A DNA stretch of 32,382 bases from Ilumatobacteraceae bacterium (GCA_021741795.1 JAIOXC010000002.1:1-32382); one strand, 5' to 3'; counted from the first letter of the stretch, positions 23,235-31,799 are shown. The notes: generated by a model from the letters alone, not told the origin. Program-made: numbers and translations.

Positions 23235-24099
23235 AACCAAATTTTCCGACGCACAGGCTCGAGCCACTGCCGCATTAGCGACCGTCGCGCCAACGCCAGG
23301 AGCGTCAAAACCCGACCCAATTTTGCTTGCTGACAAAATTCAAAAACATTTCGGTGGCGTTGTTGCAGTTGATGTTGAGCACATTGAAGTGCAACGAGGG
23401 TCAATCACAGCGTTGATAGGCCCTAACGGTGCCGGAAAGACAACGCTGTTCAATTTGCTGACTGGTTTCGATACTCCAGACACAGGAGAATGGCGATTTG
23501 ACGGTCGCAGCATGGAGAAAATTGTTGCGCACAAGACCGCAGCAATGGGAATGATCCGCACTTTTCAGTTGACAAAGAGTCTGACCAAAATGTCAGTAAT
23601 TGAAAATATGAAACTTGGCGCGACGCATCAGGTTGGCGAAAAGTGGTGGAACGGCTTACTTCCGTTTCGCTGGCGCAAGCAGGAGCAGATTATTGAGCAG
23701 CGTGCAGATGAGTTGCTGAAGCGATTCAAGCTCGACCACATGCGCGGTGAATACGCGGGAACGTTGTCTGGCGGTCAGCGCAAGCTACTCGAAATGGCAC
23801 GCGCGTTGATGACTAACCCACGTTTGGTAATGCTTGACGAGCCAATGGCAGGTGTAAACCCTGCACTCAAACAAAATCTGCTCGAGCACATCCGTGGACT
23901 TCGCGACGACGGCATGACGGTGTTGTTTGTCGAGCACGATATGGACATGGTCAACGATGTGTCTGATTGGGTGATCGTGATGGCCGAAGGTCGTGTGATC
24001 GCCGAGGGAACACCAGCACAAATCTCATCCAACCCTGCAGTGATCGAGGCGTATTTGGGGAGTCACCAAGGCAAGTCATTGATGGAGGACAAATCATGA
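23224..24099 (+). CDS. livG: Branched-chain amino acid ABC transporter ATP-binding protein LivG
   Basis: 291 residues. Walker A is GPNGAGKTT (66-74), the signature is LSGGQRKLLEMARAL, and Walker B is LVMLDEPMAGVNP, followed by the H-loop FVEHDMDMV. The first 35 residues or so are an Ala/Thr/Pro-rich extension before the normal LivG start (LLADKIQKHFGG). It hydrolyses ATP to drive uptake with LivF. It overlaps livM by 11 bp and livF by 4 bp. Confidence 0.94.
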   Translation: MPAETKFSDAQARATAALATVAPTPGASKPDPILLADKIQKHFGGVVAVDVEHIEVQRGSITALIGPNGAGKTTLFNLLTGFDTPDTGEWRFDGRSMEKIVAHKTAAMGMIRTFQLTKSLTKMSVIENMKLGATHQVGEKWWNGLLPFRWRKQEQIIEQRADELLKRFKLDHMRGEYAGTLSGGQRKLLEMARALMTNPRLVMLDEPMAGVNPALKQNLLEHIRGLRDDGMTVLFVEHDMDMVNDVSDWVIVMAEGRVIAEGTPAQISSNPAVIEAYLGSHQGKSLMEDKS

Positions 24100-24833
24100 G
24101 TGACGATCGCGTACTTGCCGTTGATGAGTTGGTAGCTGGATATATTCCCGAAGTCAACATTCTGAATGGTTGCAACATCGTGGTAGGCAAGGGCGAGTTT
24201 GTCGGTGTCATCGGACCCAACGGCGCAGGCAAGTCAACCGTGCTCAAAGCAATTCTTGGACAATGTGCAGTTCGATCTGGAACATCAACTTTCTTGGGTG
24301 AGAACATCACAGGTCTGCAGGCTCACCAACTTGTCGAGCGTGGTGTTGGCTATGTGCCGCAAACGCAAAACGTGTTTCAAAGCCTGACCGTTGCAGAGAA
24401 CCTGGAGATGGGTTGCTTCATTAAGCCAGAAGTGTTTAACGAGCGTTTTGACTATGTGACCACGTTGTTTCCAAAACTTGGTGAGCGTGCAACTCAAAAA
24501 GCTGGTTCGCTGTCAGGCGGTGAACGCCAAATGGTTGCAATGGGTCGAGCACTGATGATGGAACCGAAGTTGTTGTTGCTGGATGAGCCGTCAGCGGGCT
24601 TGTCGCCTGTCTTGCAAGATGAAGTATTTATCCAATGCAAGCGAATCAATGCGGAAGGAATTGCAATCTTGATGGTTGAGCAGAATGCACGGCGTTGTTT
24701 GCAAGTTGTTGACAGGGGATATGTGCTTGACCAAGGTCGCAATGCATACACCGGCACTGGTCGTTCGTTGCTTGAAGATCCAAATGTGATCAGGCTGTAC
24801 TTGGGAACCCTCGCCAAAGCCTCCGGTGGCTGA
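24096..24833 (+). CDS. livF: Branched-chain amino acid ABC transporter ATP-binding protein LivF
   Basis: 245 residues from ATG 24096, which overlaps the livG stop (ATGA) and has GGAGG at 24084-24088. Walker A is GPNGAGKST, the signature LSGGERQMVAMGRAL, and Walker B LLLLDEPSAGLSP with MVEQNA at the H-loop position, where glutamine is normal for LivF. Second ATPase of the transporter. The frame is open further upstream, but that part lies within livG. Confidence 0.94.
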   Translation: MSDDRVLAVDELVAGYIPEVNILNGCNIVVGKGEFVGVIGPNGAGKSTVLKAILGQCAVRSGTSTFLGENITGLQAHQLVERGVGYVPQTQNVFQSLTVAENLEMGCFIKPEVFNERFDYVTTLFPKLGERATQKAGSLSGGERQMVAMGRALMMEPKLLLLDEPSAGLSPVLQDEVFIQCKRINAEGIAILMVEQNARRCLQVVDRGYVLDQGRNAYTGTGRSLLEDPNVIRLYLGTLAKASGG

Positions 24834-24856
24834 AACTCGATAGGTGAATGGTCTGA

Positions 24857-24942
24857 GGCCCGGGCGTGTGCCCAGGGAAATGAAAAGGCCCCGGGCTATC
24901 GCCCGGGGAAATGAAAAGGCCCCGGGCTTTCGCCCGGGGCCC
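24857..24942 (-). terminator. Three tandem GC-rich terminator hairpins between livF and livK
   Basis: Three hairpins with a period of 30-31 bp: 24859-24877, 24887-24908 and 24918-24941. Each has a CCCGGGC arm and a four-base loop. On the minus strand, downstream of livK, the first is followed by TTTTCATTT and the second likewise, which suits intrinsic termination; the third, most distal copy is imperfect and lacks the T-tract. The copies look like tandem duplicates decaying with distance. The plus strand has no T-run after any hairpin, so livF termination here is less certain. Confidence 0.75.
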
Positions 24943-24947
24943 TACAT

Positions 24948-24965
24948 ATAGTTCTGAAGAACTAT
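24948..24965. repeat. Perfect inverted repeat just after the livK stop
   Basis: ATAGTTCT and AGAACTAT are separated by 2 bp and end 3 bp after the livK stop codon. In the livK mRNA they would form a short AU-rich hairpin before the GC-rich terminators. Possible roles are mRNA 3'-end protection or simply part of the terminator region. Confidence 0.5.
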
Positions 24966-24968
24966 GAG

Positions 24969-26306
24969 TTACTTACCAGCGTCAAAGTTCTCGCCGAGTG
25001 CGTTACCCATGTTGCCGTCACAACCGTAGACCTTCTTGACTTTTGGTCCAATGCCTTGCTCCACCATGGTGCGCAAGATACGTGAGCCTTCGTCGAAAGT
25101 TACGAGCATGATTGCGTCTGGGTTAGCAGCAACAACCTCAGCAACTTCAGCATCAAATGAAACTGCAGCTGGATCGTAGATCTTGGTGCCGAGGACTGAA
25201 ACGCCCGCTGCTTCAAGATTCTTGCCGATCGATGCTGCAAGTCCTGTGCCGTATGCATCGTCGAGAGCCAAGATGTACACCGAAGCGTTGCCATCTCCTG
25301 CGATCAAACCTGCAAGCACCGCACCCTGAAGGGTGTCTGGTGGTGCGTTACGGAAGTACAAAGCGCTGTCAGCATAAGTTGACAATGCATCTGATGTGTT
25401 TGCTGGGCTGAACTGAACAACGCCTGCCTGAGTGATCTTGTCGATCACTTTCAACGAAACGCCGGACGATGCTGCACCAATGATGGCGTCAACATTCTCG
25501 CTCAAGAGACGATCAACCGTGGTTGATGCTGTGTCTGTTGAGTTGTCACCAGAGTCGCCTTGGCTGTAAAGAACTTCTTTACCAAGTACGCCACCGGCTG
25601 CATTGACCAAGCTCAATGCGTATTCAACGCCTGCGAATTCTGGAGCACCAAGGAATGCAAGGTTGCCAGTTTCTGGAAGCATTGTTCCGATTTTCAACTG
25701 TCCGTCACCCTTACGAACAACGGTTGTCTTTTGTGCATCAACGTAGTCTGACTCTGGAGCAGCTGCCGGAATGTATGTGGCATTTGCGTAGTCAAAGCGG
25801 TTCGTTGCATCAAAAGTAAGAACGCCGTAGGAAGCCTCAATTGGCTCGCCGTTGCCGTTCATTGTGTTTGGACCAGAAGCACCGTCGTAGTCAATGTCGG
25901 TTCCTGCTTGAACAAGAGCAACACAGTCTGCGAAAGTTGTGCACTTCTCGCCGTCACGTGAAACAGTGATGATCGAGTCAGCAAGTGCGCTGCCATCGGT
26001 CTGTGCTGCTTCTGCTGCAAGAGCGATCAACATCACAGCGTCGAATGCTTCTGCGGTGTACGAGTAGTCAACGAGTGCATCGTTGCCTGCTGCGGTCCAG
26101 AAAGCGTTAACGCCATCTTTGAACTCTGCGGAAAGTTCTACGAGTGGCATTGTGCCCTGCATGCCTTCCAAGTCGCCACCAGCGGCCGGAGCCTCTACTG
26201 CGACAGTCTCTTCTGTTGCTGCATCGTCGCTGCTGCCACAGGAAACAGCAACAAAGCTGAGACCCACAACAAGAGCACCGAAGCGCTTCAAGTTTGATTT
26301 CTTCAT
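24969..26306 (-). CDS. livK: Branched-chain amino acid ABC transporter substrate-binding lipoprotein LivK, apparently circularly permuted
   Basis: 445 residues. A signal peptide with lipobox VAVSC (C23) is followed by an acidic Ala/Glu/Thr/Pro linker (27-44). Residues 46-180 (LEGMQGTMP, YSYTAEAFDAVMLIALAAEA, CTTFADC, DIDYDGASGP, GVLTFD) match what is normally the C-terminal third of LivK-type proteins. Residues 204-445 (LKIGTMLPETG, GGVLGKEV, IIGAASSGVS, QFSPANTSDALS, DDAYGTG, DAIMLVTF, VYGCDGNMG) match the normal N-terminal two thirds. The protein ends at the point that would join the start of the first segment (in E. coli LivK the corresponding junction is GDAA/EGML). Residues about 181-203 join the old termini. 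The start has GGGGGAG upstream. It should deliver amino acids to LivHMGF. Confidence 0.9.
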   Translation of the reverse strand: MKKSNLKRFGALVVGLSFVAVSCGSSDDAATEETVAVEAPAAGGDLEGMQGTMPLVELSAEFKDGVNAFWTAAGNDALVDYSYTAEAFDAVMLIALAAEAAQTDGSALADSIITVSRDGEKCTTFADCVALVQAGTDIDYDGASGPNTMNGNGEPIEASYGVLTFDATNRFDYANATYIPAAAPESDYVDAQKTTVVRKGDGQLKIGTMLPETGNLAFLGAPEFAGVEYALSLVNAAGGVLGKEVLYSQGDSGDNSTDTASTTVDRLLSENVDAIIGAASSGVSLKVIDKITQAGVVQFSPANTSDALSTYADSALYFRNAPPDTLQGAVLAGLIAGDGNASVYILALDDAYGTGLAASIGKNLEAAGVSVLGTKIYDPAAVSFDAEVAEVVAANPDAIMLVTFDEGSRILRTMVEQGIGPKVKKVYGCDGNMGNALGENFDAGK

Positions 26307-26378
26307 GTGATTTTCTCCCCCTAAAAGCCGGAAGGCGGGGTGCCTGCCTGGGTTAGGAACTCCAAGCCTACGGGGAGA

Positions 26379-27359
26379 TCAAGATGCTGGCAATGGCGGT
26401 CCCGAGCCTGCCGCTTTGGTCAGTCTGTCGCGGATCGCAGCCCCAAGTCCCTTATTTTCGGGTAAAACAGCAATGAGCGCCTGGATTTGGTCGGAGTCGG
26501 CTTGACGGAGATCGCTGTACAACAATGTGGCATACAGGGGAAGATTGTTGCAGCGATTCAGAATACGAACTCGATCATATTGACTCGCCAATGAGACCTT
26601 GAGTTGCTGGGCTTCACTGTCAGTGTGCACCAACAACACGGTGCATGACGGCTGATAATGATTTTGCAACATTCCCGAAGCACGACTGACGCCGTCAGCG
26701 TAGCGAATGGTGTATCCCAAGATCTGTTCAATGTCTTCAATGGGAATGCCACCGGGTCGCAAGAGTTGTGGTGGCGTTACCGAGAAGTCAACAATTGTTG
26801 ACTCGACGCCAATAATAGAGGCACCGTCATCAACAATGAGTTCAACATCGTTCTGCAGATCGTCACAGACATGTTGTGCTGTTGTTGGACTGACTTTGCC
26901 AAAACGGTTTGCTGATGGCGCAGCAATTGGTGAACCCAGATTGATGATCAGTTGTTGCGTAAACGAATTGTCTGGAATGCGAACAGCGACGGTGTCACGA
27001 CCTCCTGTGACACTCATGGATACATTTTCACTACGTTGGAGTAAAAGTGTGAGTGGTCCAGGCCAGCATGCATGAGCAAGCTTGATCGCATCGCGGTGAA
27101 TATTGACTGCAACGGTTTGTAATTCGTCGATGTTTGCAATATGCACGATGAGTGGATGATTGTGCGGTCGGCCCTTGACCGCAAATATTTTGGCAATCGC
27201 AATTTCGTTGTCAATCGCAGCGCCGAGACCATAAACAGTTTCTGTTGGGATGGCAACGAGACCGCCGGTGGCAAGAATTTGCACGGCAAGGTTCATGGTC
27301 GAAGCATCAAATGCACGGGCTATGTTGCACGGGTGTGCAGTACGAGACGATGTACTCAT
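26379..27359 (-). CDS. Threonylcarbamoyl-AMP synthase (Sua5/YrdC/YciO family)
   Basis: 326 residues from ATG 27359 (ATG 27377 possible). The YrdC domain is shown by GGLVAIPTETVYGLGA, KGRPHNHPLIVH, WPGPLTLLL, TVAVRIP, PIAAPSANRFGKVSPT and ESTIVDF. A C-terminal Sua5 domain follows after SGMLQNHYQP. It makes threonylcarbamoyl-AMP from threonine, bicarbonate and ATP for the t6A modification of tRNA, in the cytosol. TACAGT 9 nt before the ATG may be a -10, giving a leader of only a few bases. It lies 72 bp upstream of livK on the same strand and is divergent from the GMP reductase gene. Confidence 0.9.
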   Translation of the reverse strand: MSTSSRTAHPCNIARAFDASTMNLAVQILATGGLVAIPTETVYGLGAAIDNEIAIAKIFAVKGRPHNHPLIVHIANIDELQTVAVNIHRDAIKLAHACWPGPLTLLLQRSENVSMSVTGGRDTVAVRIPDNSFTQQLIINLGSPIAAPSANRFGKVSPTTAQHVCDDLQNDVELIVDDGASIIGVESTIVDFSVTPPQLLRPGGIPIEDIEQILGYTIRYADGVSRASGMLQNHYQPSCTVLLVHTDSEAQQLKVSLASQYDRVRILNRCNNLPLYATLLYSDLRQADSDQIQALIAVLPENKGLGAAIRDRLTKAAGSGPPLPAS

Positions 27360-27407
27360 GACCCTTGAACTGTACAAAATTTTGAAGAATACAAGCGCAA
27401 GATGCAG

Positions 27408-27442
27408 TAGTATTACGTGGCTTTCAAGGCCAGATTTGGAGA
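27408..27442 (+). promoter_or_regulatory. Putative -10 and ribosome binding site for the GuaB1 gene
   Basis: TAGTAT at 27408-27413 is a likely -10, and GGAGA at 27438-27442 is a ribosome binding site 9 nt before ATG 27452. This gene thus has a normal leader of about 30 nt, unlike many neighbours. Confidence 0.4.
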
Positions 27443-27451
27443 CAGGCTGAC

Positions 27452-28888
27452 ATGCGATTTCTCAACGAAGCACCAACGTTTGATCTGACATATAACGATG
27501 TGTTTATGGTGCCGAGCATGTCTAGCGTTCAGTCGCGACAGGGTGTCGATCTTGCAACGCCCGATGGTCTTGGCACGACAATTCCAGTTGTTGTTTCCAA
27601 TATGACAGCAATTGCTGGCAGACGTATGGCGGAAACTGTGGCCCGGCGCGGTGGCCTCGTGGTGTTGCCGCAAGATATCCCGCTAGACGTGGTGACGACA
27701 GTCGTTGATTTTGTAAAAACACGCCACACAGTTTTTGAAACGCCAATCACGATGCCTGGCGACGGAACTGTAGGCGAGGCCTTAAGTCTGATTCATAAGC
27801 GTGCCCATGGTGCGGTCATCGTGATGGATGACGATGGACGACCAGCCGGTATTTTCACCGAGCACGACGCCGCCGGTTTCGATCGGTTTAGTCAGTTGCA
27901 CACGTCGATGAGTCGCGATTTGATTTCACTCAGTTCTACGATGACTGCTGAAGAGATGTTTAATGAGATGACAGAGTTGCGCATCACATTTGCTCCGGTG
28001 ATTGACGCTGCTGGAAGACTCGTTGGGTGTGTGACTCGTAAGGGCACATTGCGCTCTACGATCTATCAACCAGCACTCGACAAGCAGGGCCGATTGATGA
28101 TTGGTGTCGCAGTTGGTATTAACAGCGAGCCAGATGTTCGTGCAAAGGCTCTAGCAAAAATGGGTGTCGATGTGCTTGTGGTGGACACCGCTCATGGTCA
28201 TCAAGAACGCATGCTGCAGGCTGTTGGACAAGTGCGCGCAGCCGTGGGCACGTTGCCAGTTGTGGCAGGCAATGTCGTGACTGCTTCAGGAACACGACAA
28301 CTCATTGAGGCAGGAGCAGACATCGTCAAGGTTGGTGTTGGACCAGGTGCCATGTGTACGACACGAATGATGACAGGTGTTGGTCGTCCACAGTTCTCGG
28401 CTGTTCTGGAATGCTCAGCAGAATCTGCACGGCTTGGAAAACATATTTGGGCCGACGGTGGAGTGCGATACCCACGCGATGTTGCGTTGGGGTTGGCCGC
28501 TGGAGCTTCCAATGTGATGTTTGGATCATTGCTTGCTGGAACCTACGAAAGTGCAGCGGACACTCTTCGAGATTCGGATGGCCGTTTGTTCAAAGAAAGT
28601 TTTGGCATGGCGTCAAATCGCGCAGTGCGCAACCGAACCCGTAGCGAGACTGCATTAGATCGTGCACGCAAAGAACTGTTTGAAGAAGGCATTAGTACCT
28701 CGCGAATGTATCTGGATCCGCAGCGTCCGAGTGTTGAGGACATAATCGATCAGATTGTTGCGGGTGTGCGTTCGTCGTGCACCTATGCGGGAGCACGATC
28801 GATACCCGAGTTTGCCGACCGAGCCGTCGTCGGTATTCAGAGCGCATCTGGTTATGAAGAAGGTCGTCCACGGGACACGAGTTGGTAA
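27452..28888 (+). CDS. guaB1: GuaB1-family IMP dehydrogenase-related protein (probable GMP reductase)
   Basis: 478 residues of the IMPDH/GMPR (beta/alpha)8 fold: LTYNDVFMVPSMSSVQSRQGVDL, then two CBS motifs (about 95-215, with GAVIVMDDDGRPAGIFTEHD and APVIDAAGRLVGCVTRKG). VVDTAHGHQERM, VVAGNVVTASGT and VKVGVGPGAMCTTR with the catalytic C302 follow, then WADGGVRYPRDVALGLAAGA. This matches the actinobacterial GuaB1 subgroup, characterised in mycobacteria as a GMP reductase with CBS domains. It converts GMP to IMP using NADPH in purine salvage. It overlaps the cytidylate kinase start by 7 bp. Confidence 0.88.
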   Translation: MRFLNEAPTFDLTYNDVFMVPSMSSVQSRQGVDLATPDGLGTTIPVVVSNMTAIAGRRMAETVARRGGLVVLPQDIPLDVVTTVVDFVKTRHTVFETPITMPGDGTVGEALSLIHKRAHGAVIVMDDDGRPAGIFTEHDAAGFDRFSQLHTSMSRDLISLSSTMTAEEMFNEMTELRITFAPVIDAAGRLVGCVTRKGTLRSTIYQPALDKQGRLMIGVAVGINSEPDVRAKALAKMGVDVLVVDTAHGHQERMLQAVGQVRAAVGTLPVVAGNVVTASGTRQLIEAGADIVKVGVGPGAMCTTRMMTGVGRPQFSAVLECSAESARLGKHIWADGGVRYPRDVALGLAAGASNVMFGSLLAGTYESAADTLRDSDGRLFKESFGMASNRAVRNRTRSETALDRARKELFEEGISTSRMYLDPQRPSVEDIIDQIVAGVRSSCTYAGARSIPEFADRAVVGIQSASGYEEGRPRDTSW

Positions 28889-29532
28889 CAGCACCAGGTG
28901 TCAATGTGGTCGCGATTGACGGACCAGCAGGCGCAGGGAAGTCGACTATTGCACGAGAGCTGGCGCGCAAGTTGAGCCTTCCGTATCTGGATACTGGTGC
29001 GATGTATCGCGGCATAACTTGTGCAGTGTTGCGCAAGGGCATCGATGTGCATGACGTGGACGCGGTGGCGCAACTTGCGCTGTCAACAGTGCTCGACATT
29101 TCTGATGACGCGCTTGTTGTGGATGGTGTGGATGCAACACAAGACATTCGTGGCGAGGCAGTTACTCGTGCAGTGAGCGCGGTTGCTGCAAATTCAGGAG
29201 TACGTTCCGAATTACGCGAGCGACAACGGCAATGGGTTGCCGAGCGGGGAGGGGGAGTAGTCGAAGGGCGAGATATTGCCACCGTTGTATTTCCCGATGC
29301 TCGGTTGAAAGTATTTCTGACTGCAAGCCCACTGGTCCGTGCTCAACGACGCGTTGCCCAAATCGGTGGTGATGTCGAGCAGATCGCTCGCGACATTGCT
29401 GAGCGAGACCACAAAGACTCAACACGCAGCGATAGCCCTCTACGCGAATCAGAGAATGCGTTATTTGTGGATACCAGCGATCGTTCGATTGGTGAAGTTG
29501 TCAACGAGATAGTCGGAGTGTTTCATGGCTGA
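28882..29532 (+). CDS. cmk: Cytidylate kinase
   Basis: 216 residues. P-loop AIDGPAGAGKST near residue 12, then YLDTGAMYRG, the CMP-binding region RDIATVVFPDA with EGRDI before it, RAQRR, and RDHKDSTRSDSPL in the lid region. It phosphorylates CMP and dCMP. The start is a TTG at 28882 overlapping the guaB1 stop; it gives the normal short N terminus before the P-loop. GTG 28906 is a shorter alternative. It overlaps the acyltransferase gene by 8 bp. Confidence 0.93.
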   Translation: MVTAPGVNVVAIDGPAGAGKSTIARELARKLSLPYLDTGAMYRGITCAVLRKGIDVHDVDAVAQLALSTVLDISDDALVVDGVDATQDIRGEAVTRAVSAVAANSGVRSELRERQRQWVAERGGGVVEGRDIATVVFPDARLKVFLTASPLVRAQRRVAQIGGDVEQIARDIAERDHKDSTRSDSPLRESENALFVDTSDRSIGEVVNEIVGVFHG

Positions 29533-30199
29533 GGTAACCACAAAACTCGCAGGTCAATCTCGAGGAAATAAATTCCTGTACTTGACAATCCGTTTGATAG
29601 TAATTGTGATTTGTCGCGTCTACCTTCGTTTGCGGATTGTTGACGCACACAAAATTCCAAAATCTGGAACATTTATTTTGGCTCCGAGCCATCGTTCGAC
29701 GTTGGATATTCCAGTTGCCGCGGCAACCACTCGACGTCGAATGATGTATATGGGCAAAGACTCAATGTGGAAGATCAAGCCCATCGGTGTGTTTCTGACT
29801 GCACTAGGAAGTTTTCCAGTAACGCGCGGATCTGCCGACCTGGAAGCCTTGAAGCGCTGCATTGCTGTACTCGAACGGGGAGACCCACTCGTACTGTTTC
29901 CAGAGGGCACACGTCATCACGGTCGAATTATCGAACCATTGTTTGATGGTGCCGCGTTTATTGCCTACAAGACAGGTGTCCCCATTATTCCGGTCGGAAT
30001 TGCTGGATCAGAAGAGATTTGGCCACCAGGAACAAAACTACCGCGGCCGCGCAAATGTGTGGCTGTTGTTGGCGACCCTATTTATCCAAAAGATTTAAAT
30101 GGTGCACGAGCGTCGCGTGAGATGATGAGCGAATTTACAATCGAGTTGCAATCCGCTTTGCAGACAGTGTTCGATCAAGCATTCAAAATACTCGACTAG
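29525..30199 (+). CDS. 1-acyl-sn-glycerol-3-phosphate acyltransferase (PlsC family)
   Basis: 224 residues. One N-terminal hydrophobic segment (FLYLTIRLIVIVICRVYLRL) is followed by the acyltransferase motifs: APSHRSTLDIP (HX4D catalytic), GSFPVTRGSAD, VLFPEGTRH and GVPIIPVGIAG. It adds an acyl chain to lysophosphatidate during phospholipid synthesis at the membrane. Pairing with cmk is common in bacteria. The 3' end overlaps the convergent M18 aminopeptidase gene by 4 bp. Confidence 0.88.
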   Translation: MAEVTTKLAGQSRGNKFLYLTIRLIVIVICRVYLRLRIVDAHKIPKSGTFILAPSHRSTLDIPVAAATTRRRMMYMGKDSMWKIKPIGVFLTALGSFPVTRGSADLEALKRCIAVLERGDPLVLFPEGTRHHGRIIEPLFDGAAFIAYKTGVPIIPVGIAGSEEIWPPGTKLPRPRKCVAVVGDPIYPKDLNGARASREMMSEFTIELQSALQTVFDQAFKILD

Positions 30200-31464
30200 C
30201 GAGCAAAATAAGAGTGCAGTGCATCTCGCAAAAAGATTGGATCTTGGGTTCCGCAAACTTCGCGAGCAGAGTGCATAGACAGCTGTGGAATGCCGACATC
30301 GACGGTGTCGATTCCTAATCGTGTGGCAGTAATTGGACCAATCGTTGAGCCACAGGCGATGTTGTTGCGCGATGCAAAATACTGCATGGGCACATTTGCC
30401 TTGTTGCAGGCATCAACGAAAGGTGTAATGGAGGATGAACTGGTGGCGTAGCGCTGACCGACGTTGGATTTGATTACTACACCTTGATTAATAAGCGGTG
30501 AATGATTCGAGTCATGGCGCTCGGGGTAGTTGTGGTGAACCGCATGGGCATTGTCGGCAGAGATGCAGTGTGATATTGCCAAAGTGTTTATGAAATCCTG
30601 TCGAGACAGGCCAGCAGCGATGCACAGTCTCTCGAGAACATGTTCAAGCAATGGGCCGGCGGCACCGGTTGCAGAGGATGATCCGACCTCTTCATGATCG
30701 AATAGTGCGACCACGCTTGGCGCAACAGTGCTCGTTTGCTCGATCAACGCCGTCATTGCAGTCCAGCACGAAGCCTGATTATCAATTCGTGCTGATGCGA
30801 TCAATGAGTAATCAGCACCAACAAGAGAAGCTTTTTGAGTATCGAATAATTGTGCGGAACTTGCGCGAATTTGAGACGGGTCTATGCCGCACTGATGAGA
30901 CATCCATTGATCAAAATTGAGACCGTTATCTGAAGTAAGCCACAGGGCATTCAGATGCTGATGTCGGTCGAGTACAAGACCCTTGTCATTGACATCTCTG
31001 TCGAGATGAATGGCGAGTTGAGAGATGCGAGCTACGGGTGTACTGCTCTTGAAGAGAATTGTTGAACCATCTTGCAGAACAACGTGACCCGCAATTCCGA
31101 GATCACGATCGAGCCACGAGTTCAACAACGGACCACCGTAAATTTCCACACCGAGTAGCGTTTGATTTGCAAATCGCTTATCGGGTTGAGGCTTGATGTG
31201 CAGGCCGGGAGAGTCGCTGTGTGCTCCTACGATGCGAAAACCGTGCTGCAAAGATTTTTGAGGAACTCTCCATGCAATAATCGCGCCGCCTCTAGTGATA
31301 AAACCTGTATCTGCAGAGAGTGTTCCAGAGAATGTGCCAGGCAGAGAGCAATCGGTGAAGCCGACTTCAATCAAGTGCTTCCTCCACCAATCGACCACGT
31401 GGTGGGCCGTCGGGGATGCGTCTAAATGATCGAGCAGGGAAGAAATGGGGTTGACACTGCTCAT
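30196..31464 (-). CDS. M18-family aminopeptidase
   Basis: 422 residues from ATG 31464, the normal size. Zinc-site motifs are present: VGAHSDSPGLHIKP, FDHEEVGSSSATGAAGPLLEHVL, SADNAHAVHHNYPERHD and MHSAREVCGTQD near the C terminus. It removes acidic or neutral N-terminal residues from peptides in the cytosol. Its ATG overlaps the stop of the upstream membrane-protein gene (ATGA). The frame extends 19 codons upstream, but those overlap that gene. Confidence 0.92.
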   Translation of the reverse strand: MSSVNPISSLLDHLDASPTAHHVVDWWRKHLIEVGFTDCSLPGTFSGTLSADTGFITRGGAIIAWRVPQKSLQHGFRIVGAHSDSPGLHIKPQPDKRFANQTLLGVEIYGGPLLNSWLDRDLGIAGHVVLQDGSTILFKSSTPVARISQLAIHLDRDVNDKGLVLDRHQHLNALWLTSDNGLNFDQWMSHQCGIDPSQIRASSAQLFDTQKASLVGADYSLIASARIDNQASCWTAMTALIEQTSTVAPSVVALFDHEEVGSSSATGAAGPLLEHVLERLCIAAGLSRQDFINTLAISHCISADNAHAVHHNYPERHDSNHSPLINQGVVIKSNVGQRYATSSSSITPFVDACNKANVPMQYFASRNNIACGSTIGPITATRLGIDTVDVGIPQLSMHSAREVCGTQDPIFLRDALHSYFAR

Positions 31465-31760
31465 CCCTGTGATGGTAGCGAGGGCAGTTGCACTCGCACA
31501 TCTTGACCAAGCAGCTTGCACATCAGTTCAATTGGCTCACCACTAGCAGCCTGGGCAGTGACGACCTCGATACAGGCATTGAGATTGTCGCGTTGCGTAA
31601 AACCGACATAGCCAACTGCACAACAAACACCGACCAGAAGCAGTTTGGTGATGAGCGACGAAGCAAATTTGAGAACGATGAGCAAAGTGACAACGGAGAC
31701 GACTATTGCGCCGACTGAAAGATTTTTAGCCAAATCGGAGCTTAAGTTAAATAAATTCAT
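31461..31760 (-). CDS. Small membrane protein of unknown function
   Basis: 99 residues from ATG 31760 (GTG 31766 possible). Two adjacent hydrophobic segments (about residues 13-32 and 36-53) suggest a hairpin in the membrane, followed by a soluble tail with two cysteines (NACIEVV and ELMCKLL). No family is recognised. It is translationally coupled to the M18 aminopeptidase through an ATGA overlap and is divergent from the DUF3151 gene across 39 bp. Confidence 0.65.
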   Translation of the reverse strand: MNLFNLSSDLAKNLSVGAIVVSVVTLLIVLKFASSLITKLLLVGVCCAVGYVGFTQRDNLNACIEVVTAQAASGEPIELMCKLLGQDVRVQLPSLPSQG

Positions 31761-31766
31761 GTTCAC

Positions 31767-31793
31767 ATTCTGTCACGAACACGACCCTAGGCT
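31767..31793. promoter_or_regulatory. Compact divergent promoter pair
   Basis: Plus-strand TAGGCT (31788-31793) lies 6 nt before ATG 31800. Minus-strand CAGAAT (31772-31767) lies 6 nt before ATG 31760. The minus hexamer lacks the first T of TANNNT and is weaker. No ribosome binding sites are seen. Confidence 0.4.
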
Positions 31794-31799
31794 GGACAT

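Noticed and set aside
24857..24942. Short CRISPR-like repeat array
   Set aside because: The three 30-31 bp units are GC-rich hairpins with T-tails and nearly identical short spacers, not unique spacers; terminators explain them better.
24969..26306. livK read as a frameshifted or truncated normal binding protein
   Set aside because: Both segments lie in one uninterrupted frame and together make up a full set of fold elements, with nothing missing or duplicated. Reordering fits better than damage, though an assembly chimera cannot be fully excluded without reads.
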